DNA of 16,207 bases from positions 1 through 16,207 of the forward strand of contig USKC01000030.1 in NCBI GenBank assembly GCA_900555195.1, written 5' to 3'. Each line of letters opens with the position of its first letter. The first letter of the stretch is position 1. Below, one piece after another: positions 7,203 to 14,298 of the stretch. The notes beneath the pieces are model-generated. The model searched no databases. It was given only the letters and a program-made list of their open reading frames with translations, and was not told the origin of the DNA. The stretch is from an uncultured Lachnospiraceae bacterium (GTDB lineage Bacteria > Bacillota > Clostridia > Lachnospirales > Lachnospiraceae). The translations under genes and the position numbers were made by a program.

Positions 7203-9002
7203 ATGCTAAAAGAACTCGAATATCCATTCGACAGTGAATATATCTTAAAAAAATCAAAACACATAAAGAAAACCCTCCTTTCCGACGGAACGGCCCGCAT
7301 GCAGAAGCGCATCGCCGTCCTCGGCGGGAGCACCACACACGATATCGTCCGAATCCTGGAGCTTTTCCTTCTGAATCAAGGAATTGCTCCTGTTTTCTAC
7401 GAGTCGGAATACGGCCAGTACTGGCAGGATGCCATGTTTGGGAACGAGGAATTGGATAACTTTCATCCGGATCTCATCTACATCCACACCAGCTGCCGCA
7501 ACATTACTTCCTGGCCTGCGGTTGGGAGCGAACAGGATGATGTCCAGGCCCTTCTTGATGCACAATACGATCACTTCCGCACCATGTGGGAGCAGATCGC
7601 ATCTAAATGGAACTGCCCCATCATTCAGAACAACATGGAATATCCGTTTTATCGCCTGCTCGGCAATCAGGACTGCGTTTATCCTTCCGGCCGCATTTCC
7701 TTTGTGAACCGCCTGAATGAATGCTTTGCCCAGTATGCCAGGGAACACAGGAACTTTTATATCAATGATATCAACTACCAATCCGCAGCCTATGGGCTGG
7801 ATGCCTGGGCGGATCCCTTCTACTGGCATATGTATAAATATGCGCTCTGCCTGAACGCGATTCCCTGGATGGCGCTGAATCTTTCCAATATCATGAAATC
7901 GATCTACGGAAAGAACAAGAAATCCCTTGTCCTTGATTTGGACAATACGCTTTGGGGCGGTATTGTGGGAGATGACGGGCCGGAGAATCTGGAAATCGGA
8001 CAGGAGACATCCATGGGTCAGGTCTACACAGAATTCCAGTCCTATGTGAAATCCCTGAAGGATATCGGCGTCATGCTGAATGTGGATTCCAAGAATGAAG
8101 AAGCCAATGCTCTGGCAGGGCTGAATCACCCGGACGGTGTTCTCAGGCCGGATGATTTTATTCTGATAAAAGCGAATTGGGAACCAAAAAGTGAGAATAT
8201 TCTGACAATTTCAAAAGAAATGAATCTGCTTCCGGACAGCTTTGTGTTTGCGGATGACAATCCCGCTGAGAGAGAGATCGTTCGGACGCAGGCAGAGGGG
8301 GTCAGCGTTCCGGAGATAGGAACGCCGGAGCAATATATCCGTGTGCTGGATCATAACGGATATTTTGAGGTCACGACTCTTTCTGAGGATGACAGGAACC
8401 GGAACGAGATGTATAAGGCGAACGCATTGCGGGCCGCTGCCCAGTCTTCTTTTACCGATTATGGAGCGTATCTGCGTTCCCTTGAGATGAAGGCAGTGAT
8501 TCGTCCTTTTGAGCCCATGTATCTTGCCCGGATCGCTCAGCTGACCAATAAAAGCAATCAGTTCAATCTTACCACAAAGCGTTATACACAGGCTGAGATT
8601 GAACAGGCGGCGGCTGATCCGAAACGCATCACTTTATATGGCAAACTTTTGGACAAGTTCGGAGATAATGGTGTGGTGTCCGTGCTGATCGGGCGCGAAG
8701 AGGAAGCGGAGCATGCCGTCCATCTGGAACTATGGCTCATGAGCTGCAGAGTGCTGAAGCGGGATATGGAGTATGCAATGATGGACGTTCTTGTGGAATG
8801 CTGTCAGGCACGCGGCATTCGGACAATCTATGGCTACTATTATCCGACAGCCAAGAACGGCATGGTACGGAATTTCTATGAACTGCAGGGCTTTGAACGG
8901 ATTAGGGAAGAAGATGGCAACACCGTATGGAAGTATGAAATTCCTGATGTGTACGAAAAGAAAAATCATGTGATAGAGATTGAAAATGGAGGCAAATCAT
9001 GA
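7203..9002 (+). CDS. FkbH-like HAD-IIIC/GNAT protein (predicted ACP glyceryl-loading enzyme)
   Basis: A 599-aa protein with the three-part FkbH architecture. The N-terminal domain (about 1-235) carries AVLGGSTTHD, resembling an SGNH-like fold. A HAD-IIIC domain follows, with D245-L-D247-N-T-L-W-G (motif I), S296 (motif II), K323-A-N-W-E-P-K and D351-D352-N-P-A-E. A GNAT-like C-terminal domain spans about 420-585. Family members take the glyceryl unit of 1,3-bisphosphoglycerate, dephosphorylate it and place it on an ACP thiol. Here the ACP gene follows at once with a 4-nt ATGA overlap, then an MBOAT. This supports a loading role in glycan decoration rather than polyketide synthesis, since no PKS genes are nearby. 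Motif II reads V-D295-S-K-N, where FkbH proteins usually have C-S-K-N, so the acyl group loaded may differ. AAGGAG at 7188-7193 fits the ATG. The first 500 nt are C-rich, unlike the rest. Confidence 0.88.
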   Translation: MLKELEYPFDSEYILKKSKHIKKTLLSDGTARMQKRIAVLGGSTTHDIVRILELFLLNQGIAPVFYESEYGQYWQDAMFGNEELDNFHPDLIYIHTSCRNITSWPAVGSEQDDVQALLDAQYDHFRTMWEQIASKWNCPIIQNNMEYPFYRLLGNQDCVYPSGRISFVNRLNECFAQYAREHRNFYINDINYQSAAYGLDAWADPFYWHMYKYALCLNAIPWMALNLSNIMKSIYGKNKKSLVLDLDNTLWGGIVGDDGPENLEIGQETSMGQVYTEFQSYVKSLKDIGVMLNVDSKNEEANALAGLNHPDGVLRPDDFILIKANWEPKSENILTISKEMNLLPDSFVFADDNPAEREIVRTQAEGVSVPEIGTPEQYIRVLDHNGYFEVTTLSEDDRNRNEMYKANALRAAAQSSFTDYGAYLRSLEMKAVIRPFEPMYLARIAQLTNKSNQFNLTTKRYTQAEIEQAAADPKRITLYGKLLDKFGDNGVVSVLIGREEEAEHAVHLELWLMSCRVLKRDMEYAMMDVLVECCQARGIRTIYGYYYPTAKNGMVRNFYELQGFERIREEDGNTVWKYEIPDVYEKKNHVIEIENGGKS

Positions 9003-9241
9003 CAAGAGAAGAAGTGTTTACGAAATTAAATGAAGTATTTCGCGATGTGTTCGATGATGAGACCATCTGCGTGAATGAGAATACCACTTCTGCGGATATC
9101 GAAGACTGGGATTCCCTGGAGCACATTAATCTGCTGGCTGCTGTGGAACAGGAGTTTGGAATGAAATTCAATATGGGCCAGGTGGTATCCATGAAGAATG
9201 TGGGTGAGATGGCTGATATCATCATGAGCCAGGTGGGCTGA
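8999..9241 (+). CDS. Acyl carrier protein
   Basis: An 80-aa acidic protein with the phosphopantetheine attachment motif D36-W-D38-S39-L-E-H-I. S39 would carry the prosthetic arm. The spacing of helix II (L-L-A-A-V-E-Q-E-F-G) and helix III (V-G-E-M-A-D-I-I) is that of type II carrier proteins. It overlaps the FkbH-like gene by 4 nt and is followed by the MBOAT gene 28 nt downstream. No fatty-acid or polyketide synthase gene is in the window, so it is a dedicated carrier by context, most like DltC in the dlt operon or the stand-alone glyceryl-ACP of tetronate pathways. It presumably shuttles the group loaded by FkbH to the cytoplasmic face of the MBOAT. A phosphopantetheinyl transferase must come from elsewhere in the genome. 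Confidence 0.92.
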   Translation: MTREEVFTKLNEVFRDVFDDETICVNENTTSADIEDWDSLEHINLLAAVEQEFGMKFNMGQVVSMKNVGEMADIIMSQVG

Positions 9242-9254
9242 TGTCCGGCAGGGG

Positions 9255-9260
9255 AAAGGA
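9255..9260 (+). promoter_or_regulatory. Shine-Dalgarno site for the TTG-started MBOAT gene
   Basis: AAAGGA within GGGGAAAGGA lies 9 nt before the TTG at 9270. The only nearby ATG (9241) is out of frame and reaches a stop after ten codons. The site therefore supports the non-ATG start. Confidence 0.6.
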
Positions 9261-9269
9261 ATCGGAACC

Positions 9270-10835
9270 TTGAGTATTACATCCTTTTATTTTCTGCTGT
9301 TTTTTGGCTGCATATTGCTCCTTTATTATATTGTTCCCCAAAAAGCACAGTGGGTGGTGCTCCTTGGCGCCAGCGTGCTGTATTATCTGTTCTCTGACAA
9401 CGGTATTCTGATCCTGTATCCTATCGGCGCCGTTCTGGTCAGTTTTTGGGGCATCAGGATAATGGAACGTGCGGACAGAGAGAAAGAAGCGCTTCAGGAA
9501 CGGGGAAAGAGTCCGGAAAAGATACGGAAAAGGGCCCTTCTTTTTGTGATTTTTGCGAATGTGGCGGTTCTTTTTTTGCTGAAGTATATCAATTTTGGAA
9601 TAAATACAGTAAATGGCATTGCCGCGCTGTTCGGAAGGCAGGATCCGCTGTTGTCCGGCCTGAACTGGCTGGTTCCATTGGGGATTTCTTATTATTCCCT
9701 CTCGCTGATCGGCTATGTGACGGATGTTTATTTCGGTATTGCGAAGCCGCAGCGCAATCCGGCGAAGATGGCTCTATATGGGATGTTCTTCCCGTGCATG
9801 CTTTCTGGCCCGATTTTGAAATACAGGGAAGACGCAGATCAGTTCTTCCTTCCCCATCCTTTCGATTATGTGCAGGTGACGCGAGGCATGCAGCGTATGC
9901 TGTGGGGCTTCTTTAAGGTGCTTGTGATTTCGGAGCGGATGGCTCTGATTGTGGATACCGTTTATGGAAATGATACACAATATCCGGGCGCATTTATTTG
10001 GATTGGGACGGCGGCTTTTGCCTTCCAGCTATATACCAATTTCTCCGGCGGAATGGATATTAGTTTAGGGATAGCTCAGACCTTTGGCCTGAAGCTGCCG
10101 GAAAACTTTGAACGGCCTTTTTTCTCCAAAACCATCTCTGAATACTGGCGCAGATGGCATATTACCCTGGGCGTGTGGATGAAAGAATATGTGTTTTATC
10201 CGCTCCTGCGTTCCGGCCTGTTTACAAAGCTGGGTAAGAAGCTGCGTAAAAAGTTTGGCAAGAAACGCGGAAAGCAGCTGACCACATTTGCAGGAATGTT
10301 CTTGCTGTGGTTTACCGTGGGAATCTGGCATGGAGGAGATTGGAAATATGTGATCGGTTCCGGACTTCTGCATTGGCTGTATATTGTGTGCGGCCAGCTG
10401 TTGGAGCCCTGGTTTGCTTCGGCCATGAAGCGGCTGCATATCAATCCGCAGGCGAGATGGGTGAATGTTTTCCGGATTCTCAGAACCTTTTTCCTGGTGA
10501 ATATCGGTTTTGTCTTTTTCCGGGCAGACAGTGTGGGAACGGCGCTTCGCATGCTCAAGGAAGCAATCTGTGTATTCAATCCGCAGATTCTGGTGGATGG
10601 TTCGATTTTCACCTTAGGGCTCGACTGGATCGAATGTACGATTGCTGTAGTCTCTCTGCTGATGCTGCTGGCAGTATCCCTCCTGCAGAGAAAGGGGGCC
10701 ATTCGGGAACGGATTGGAGCAAAAGGTCTGCCGGTCAGATGGCTTATATGGTATGCTTTGCTGTTTTATGTCATTCTGCTGGGGTATTATGGACCGGAAT
10801 ACAGTGCCGCTGAGTTTATCTATCAGGGATTTTAG
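9270..10835 (+). CDS. MBOAT-family membrane O-acyltransferase (DltB/AlgI-like)
   Basis: A 521-aa polytopic protein of the MBOAT family, enzymes that carry an acyl group through the membrane onto an outside hydroxyl. About eleven hydrophobic segments are visible. The family motif Y-W-R-R-W-H-I-T-L-G-V-W lies near residues 290-303, and the catalytic-type histidine is H354 in G-I-W-H-G-G-D-W. M-L-S-G-P-I-L-K-Y and the N-F-S-G-G-M-D loop are also family-typical. The start is TTG at 9270, supported by AAAGGA 9 nt upstream. DltB takes its acyl group from the carrier DltC; this gene follows its own ACP by 28 nt, so an ACP-bound donor is more likely than acetyl-CoA. The second MBOAT (14299-15762) has no ACP beside it, which suggests a different donor. 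Acceptor unknown. Confidence 0.88.
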   Translation: MSITSFYFLLFFGCILLLYYIVPQKAQWVVLLGASVLYYLFSDNGILILYPIGAVLVSFWGIRIMERADREKEALQERGKSPEKIRKRALLFVIFANVAVLFLLKYINFGINTVNGIAALFGRQDPLLSGLNWLVPLGISYYSLSLIGYVTDVYFGIAKPQRNPAKMALYGMFFPCMLSGPILKYREDADQFFLPHPFDYVQVTRGMQRMLWGFFKVLVISERMALIVDTVYGNDTQYPGAFIWIGTAAFAFQLYTNFSGGMDISLGIAQTFGLKLPENFERPFFSKTISEYWRRWHITLGVWMKEYVFYPLLRSGLFTKLGKKLRKKFGKKRGKQLTTFAGMFLLWFTVGIWHGGDWKYVIGSGLLHWLYIVCGQLLEPWFASAMKRLHINPQARWVNVFRILRTFFLVNIGFVFFRADSVGTALRMLKEAICVFNPQILVDGSIFTLGLDWIECTIAVVSLLMLLAVSLLQRKGAIRERIGAKGLPVRWLIWYALLFYVILLGYYGPEYSAAEFIYQGF

Positions 10836-10886
10836 AAAACAGGAAGGGAAAATCGCGCAGCTGCGGCTGCGGTGTGGAGGTAGCTT

Positions 10887-11813
10887 ATGGATAAGATCGC
10901 AGTATTGATCCCCTGTTATAACGAAGAAAAAACGATCGAAAAAGTGGTGAAGGATGCGCGGGAAGCGCTTCCGGAGGCGGTTGTGTATGTATATGACAAC
11001 AATTCTACGGATCGTTCGGCTGAACTTGCCGCAGGGGCTGGGGCGGTCGTTCGCCGGGAAAGGAAGCAGGGAAAGGGGAATGTGATCCGCAGAATGTTCC
11101 GTGAGATAGATGCCAGATGCTATATTATGGTGGACGGCGATGACACCTATCCGCTGGAATATGCGCGTCAGATGGCTGATAAGGTGCTGTGCGAGGATTC
11201 TGACATGGTGGTGGGAGACAGGCTTTCTTCCACATATTATCAGGAAAACAAGCGTCCCTTCCATAATATGGGAAACAGTCTGGTAAAACGGAGCATTAAT
11301 TTTCTGTTCCAGACAGAAATACAGGATATTATGACCGGATACAGGGCGTTCAGTTATCAGTTCGTTAAAAGTTTTCCCGTCCTTTCAAAGGGGTTTGAAA
11401 TTGAGACAGAGATGACCATCCATGCGGTCTATAACAATATGCAGGTGGACAATGTGGTGGTGAATTATCGGGATAGGCCGGAGGGGAGCGAATCCAAGCT
11501 GAATACCTATACGGATGGCCTCAAGGTGCTGGGGACCATCATGCGCATGTTCCGACAGTATAAACCGCTCGCTTTTTTTACCGCGCTTGCCCTGATATTG
11601 ACCGCATTATCGGCCGCCTTCTTCGTTCCGGTCTTATTTGAATTCCTGGAGACGGGAATGGTGGATAAATTCCCCACATTGATCGTCTGTGGATTCGTGG
11701 AATTGGCGGCGATTCAGTCGCTGTTTGCAGGGATCATACTTCATAATCTGGGCGTGAAGGAACGCAGGGACTTTGAGCTGCATTTGAATGAGATTCGCAG
11801 GAAGGATGCATAG
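10887..11813 (+). CDS. GT2 glycosyltransferase, DPM/DPG-synthase-like
   Basis: A 308-aa GT2 enzyme predicted to make a polyprenyl-phosphate-linked sugar. I-P-C-Y-N-E-E-K (residues 8-15) opens the GT-A domain. The next motif is Y-D-N-N-S-T-D, then K-Q-G-K-G-N, and the metal-binding D83-G-D85-D86-T-Y-P. F-E-I-E-T-E-M follows in the acceptor half. Two C-terminal membrane helices (about 230-255 and 265-288) anchor it. DGDD.YP and QGKGN are features of the dolichyl-phosphate mannose/glucose synthase branch, distinct from the GtrB-like enzyme at 3503-4501. GGAGG at 10876-10880 lies 6 nt before the ATG. It follows the MBOAT gene by 51 nt in the FkbH operon, so it may build the sugar that receives the acyl group or the chain it is attached to. 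This link is inferred from position. Confidence 0.9.
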   Translation: MDKIAVLIPCYNEEKTIEKVVKDAREALPEAVVYVYDNNSTDRSAELAAGAGAVVRRERKQGKGNVIRRMFREIDARCYIMVDGDDTYPLEYARQMADKVLCEDSDMVVGDRLSSTYYQENKRPFHNMGNSLVKRSINFLFQTEIQDIMTGYRAFSYQFVKSFPVLSKGFEIETEMTIHAVYNNMQVDNVVVNYRDRPEGSESKLNTYTDGLKVLGTIMRMFRQYKPLAFFTALALILTALSAAFFVPVLFEFLETGMVDKFPTLIVCGFVELAAIQSLFAGIILHNLGVKERRDFELHLNEIRRKDA

Positions 11814-11883
11814 GCACATATGAGTAATTAAGTTTCATTCTAATGAGCCGGTATATGCCAATCTTAAGATTTTATGAAGTACA

Positions 11884-11912
11884 TTGCCGAGAAATAGAAA
11901 TGGGACTATACT
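11884..11912 (+). promoter_or_regulatory. Promoter for the SGNH lipoprotein gene
   Basis: TTGCCG (11884-11889), a 17-nt spacer and TATACT (11907-11912) form a plausible sigma-A site, with four and five matching bases. It lies in a 170-nt spacer that begins with no clear terminator. The start point near 11919 leaves a 65-nt leader before AGGAGG and the GTG at 11984. The lipoprotein may thus be expressed separately from the FkbH operon. Confidence 0.6.
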
Positions 11913-11970
11913 TTAGATAATTGTTAAGGAATGGATTTTATAAAATACCGCATACTATAAATTGATTGGC

Positions 11971-11976
11971 AGGAGG
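11971..11976 (+). promoter_or_regulatory. Consensus Shine-Dalgarno fixing a GTG start
   Basis: AGGAGG lies 7 nt before the GTG at 11984. In-frame TTG codons at 11966 and 11978 lie before it or only 1 nt after it, so they cannot use it. It sets the lipoprotein start. Confidence 0.75.
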
Positions 11977-11983
11977 ATTGAGC

Positions 11984-13048
11984 GTGAAAAGGTTCAAAAA
12001 GAAAACATATTTGCTGATGGCGCTATTGCTGCTTATGTCATCCATACTTGCCGCATGTAGCCAGGATAACGGCAGCACGGAGTGGACGACGGACAGCGTG
12101 GATGACCTGAAGGCGCAGATCGAAGCGCTGCAGGAAGAGAACGCTTCCCTGAAAGCGCAGCTGGAACAGTATACAGGAACGGAACAGGAGACGACGACGG
12201 AACAGCCGGCGGAAACGCAGCCGGCTTCAGAAGCGCTGCAGGAGACGGAGAGCCAACAGACGGAAGAGACGCAGGTGGCGGAGGAACCGGCAGAGGATCG
12301 TCTGAATATTGTGGTCTTTGGCGACAGTATTTGGGATATGGACAGGACGGAAACGGGAATTGCGGCACAGGTTGCGAGTTTTATGGATGCGGATGTCTAT
12401 AACTGTGCGATCGGCGGAACCAGGGCGACGCTGAAGGAGGGGGAATCCCCGGATAAATTTGATACCTGGGATTCCACCTCTTTGATGGGCATGGTGAATG
12501 TCATCGCGGGCAAGGTGGATCCGGAATTTATGGAGGGCTATCCTGCCGGAGGCGTAATACGGAACGTGGATCCGAGCAAAGTGGATTATTACATTCTGGC
12601 GTATGGGCTGAATGATTATTTTTCAGGCGCGCCGATTGCAGTAGAAGGAGGAAGCAACTGGGATGCCCATGGATATGCGGGCGCGCTGCGCAATGCGGTA
12701 TTGCTGCTTCGCCAGACGAGTCCAAACGCGCAGATATTGATTATCTCTCCCACCTACTGTCAGTTCTATAAAGATGGCTATATGTACACGGACAGCAATA
12801 TGAAAGACTATGGAAACGGTACGCTTACAGATTATGCCAATGCAGCTCAGAATGTTGCCGAGACAGAACAGACACTGTATATCGATGCATATTCTACGAT
12901 GGGGATCAATATCTATACGGCTGAAGAGTATCTGGAAGATGGCATCCATCTGACGGAAGCAGGCAGAACGCTGTATGCGAAAGCGGTATCCAGCTGCCTG
13001 AAGTATGGGAAGCCGGGCGAGGTATCCGGAAATTCAGTGTACTATTAA
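11984..13048 (+). CDS. Secreted SGNH/GDSL-hydrolase lipoprotein
   Basis: A 354-aa lipoprotein from the GTG at 11984. The basic start M-K-R-F-K-K-K, a hydrophobic core (9-22) and the lipobox L22-A-A-C25 indicate lipidation at C25 and display outside the cell. Residues 38-63 form a short coiled-coil heptad pattern, and 64-106 a Glu/Thr/Gln-rich spacer. The SGNH domain begins near 107, with G113-D114-S115 (nucleophile), A-I-G-G (block II), G-L-N210-D (block III) and D319-G-I-H322 (Asp/His). Such domains act as esterases or acyltransferases on carbohydrate esters. Next to an FkbH-ACP-MBOAT set it could be the DltD-like partner or a remover of the decoration. It has its own promoter and ends at a bidirectional terminator. 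All catalytic blocks are present, so it is probably active. Confidence 0.87.
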   Translation: MKRFKKKTYLLMALLLLMSSILAACSQDNGSTEWTTDSVDDLKAQIEALQEENASLKAQLEQYTGTEQETTTEQPAETQPASEALQETESQQTEETQVAEEPAEDRLNIVVFGDSIWDMDRTETGIAAQVASFMDADVYNCAIGGTRATLKEGESPDKFDTWDSTSLMGMVNVIAGKVDPEFMEGYPAGGVIRNVDPSKVDYYILAYGLNDYFSGAPIAVEGGSNWDAHGYAGALRNAVLLLRQTSPNAQILIISPTYCQFYKDGYMYTDSNMKDYGNGTLTDYANAAQNVAETEQTLYIDAYSTMGINIYTAEEYLEDGIHLTEAGRTLYAKAVSSCLKYGKPGEVSGNSVYY

Positions 13049-13084
13049 ATGCGGATTTGCCGGTTTGTAGCAATCATATGAATG

Positions 13085-13155
13085 AAAAAGGCCCTGAGAG
13101 GCTGGTATTCGGTGATGGATAATACACGGAATATATCAGTCCCTCAGGGCTTTTT
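13085..13155. terminator. Bidirectional intrinsic terminator
   Basis: GCCCTGAG (13091-13098) pairs with CTCAGGGC (13143-13150). The outer AAAAA (13085-13089) and TTTTT (13151-13155) provide U-tracts in both directions, with one bulged G (13090). The 44-nt middle can pair further but imperfectly. It lies between convergent genes ending at 13048 and 13162 and would serve both. Confidence 0.85.
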
Positions 13156-13161
13156 ATGCGG

Positions 13162-14289
13162 TTAATGCGTTTCCAGATAGGCTTTTAATTCTGCAACTTC
13201 TTCCATTAGCAGGCCGGTGAAGTATACCGCGCCGTCCGGATTCAGATGATCCGCATCTCCGAAGTATTTCAGGTTGGTCTGGAACCGTTCATCATGGGAA
13301 TAGTCATAGTAGCTTACGCCGTATTCCAAAGCGATTTCGTTGATCACCGTATAGAAATCATACATGAACTGAGGCGACACATACTGATTATAATACTGGG
13401 TAAAAGGAGTAGTAATCAGGATGGGCGTGATGCCTTGCTCTTTGCATAAGGTGATGAGATTGATCAAATCCTGCTTTTTGTCTTCCTGAAAGTATTCCGT
13501 CTTATTCTCAAAATGCCGCTGGTACCTGGCGTATCCTTTTGCCTCAAATTCCTGAACCAGTTCAGCGCCGTAGATTTCTTCCGGGGTCTGCGAAACAGAG
13601 GCGTCCTGTGCTTCAGCAGCTTGGCTTTCCAGAACGGTTCCGGAAGAAGCATCGGAAGCGCTGACAGAAGAGGCGCTGGAAGCGTCATTTGGAGCATCGG
13701 CGGAACCGTCCGCGCCTTCCGGAGATGCTTCTGCAGCATAGACGATATTCTGCCTGTTTTCCGAAAGGGATGGGAACAGGATGGGCGGCTTAAAGAGATT
13801 AAAGATCTCTTCCCCTGCGGAGAGGATGGGGAAACGAACCGTTACCAGATCCTTGTACAGGCTATAGTCGGGATTATACTGTGGGGAAAGAAGCCGGTAA
13901 TAGCGGACGCTGATCGCTTCAATGTCATTGGGATCCGTTGCCTCCTGATTAAAGGAGAAGTAAGATACAGGAATGAAGAGAAGGCTTCCTTGGGCAAAAT
14001 CATCCTTGTGCATGTTGATCAGCGCATAGTCATATTCATAAGACTGGCTTGTTAAGGCGAAATTGAAGGTCTGTATGCCCCGCTCCCGCGTAAGAGAATT
14101 CCAGTCAAAGTCACACTGGCCATGGGAACTCCCTACATTTGCGATCTGAATGCTGTCAGGTATGAAATTAAAAACATTGATCTCAGCAATCGGGTTATCC
14201 GATTTCTGTTCGTACATCATGTCCAGATAAAACAGACAGCAGAACGTGATGCATACGGCCAGCACACATTTTACAAGAAATTTTTTCAT
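13162..14289 (-). CDS. Membrane-anchored SGNH/AlgX-DltD-like acyltransferase partner
   Basis: A 375-aa protein from the ATG at 14289; the frame extends to a GTG at 14295. Neither start has a good ribosome site. The MBOAT stop at 14299-14301 lies 9 nt upstream of the ATG, so translation probably relies on coupling. One signal-anchor helix (about residues 5-24) puts the rest outside. SGNH features are G-S-S-H (near residues 53-56, nucleophile block) and a final D-A-D-H-L-N (near 345-350) holding the Asp/His pair. Between them a Ser/Ala/Asp-rich linker of about 50 residues (roughly 185-235) splits the domain. Pairs of AlgI-like MBOAT and SGNH protein (AlgI/AlgJ-AlgX, PatA/PatB, DltB/DltD) acetylate or alanylate surface polymers, the SGNH protein completing transfer to the glycan. 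O-acetylation is the favoured role here. Confidence 0.85.
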   Translation of the reverse strand: MKKFLVKCVLAVCITFCCLFYLDMMYEQKSDNPIAEINVFNFIPDSIQIANVGSSHGQCDFDWNSLTRERGIQTFNFALTSQSYEYDYALINMHKDDFAQGSLLFIPVSYFSFNQEATDPNDIEAISVRYYRLLSPQYNPDYSLYKDLVTVRFPILSAGEEIFNLFKPPILFPSLSENRQNIVYAAEASPEGADGSADAPNDASSASSVSASDASSGTVLESQAAEAQDASVSQTPEEIYGAELVQEFEAKGYARYQRHFENKTEYFQEDKKQDLINLITLCKEQGITPILITTPFTQYYNQYVSPQFMYDFYTVINEIALEYGVSYYDYSHDERFQTNLKYFGDADHLNPDGAVYFTGLLMEEVAELKAYLETH

Positions 14290-14298
14290 AGGCACACG

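Noticed and set aside
6858..7209. Short plus-strand open frames in the spacer (70 and 103 codons)
   Set aside because: They start with no ribosome site, translate the palindrome, are basic and low in complexity, and one runs into the FkbH-like gene. They are best seen as repeat DNA.
11814..11883. A terminator between the GT2 gene and the lipoprotein promoter
   Set aside because: Only a short AT-rich palindrome and imperfect pairing are present, with no GC stem and U-run, so some read-through is likely.
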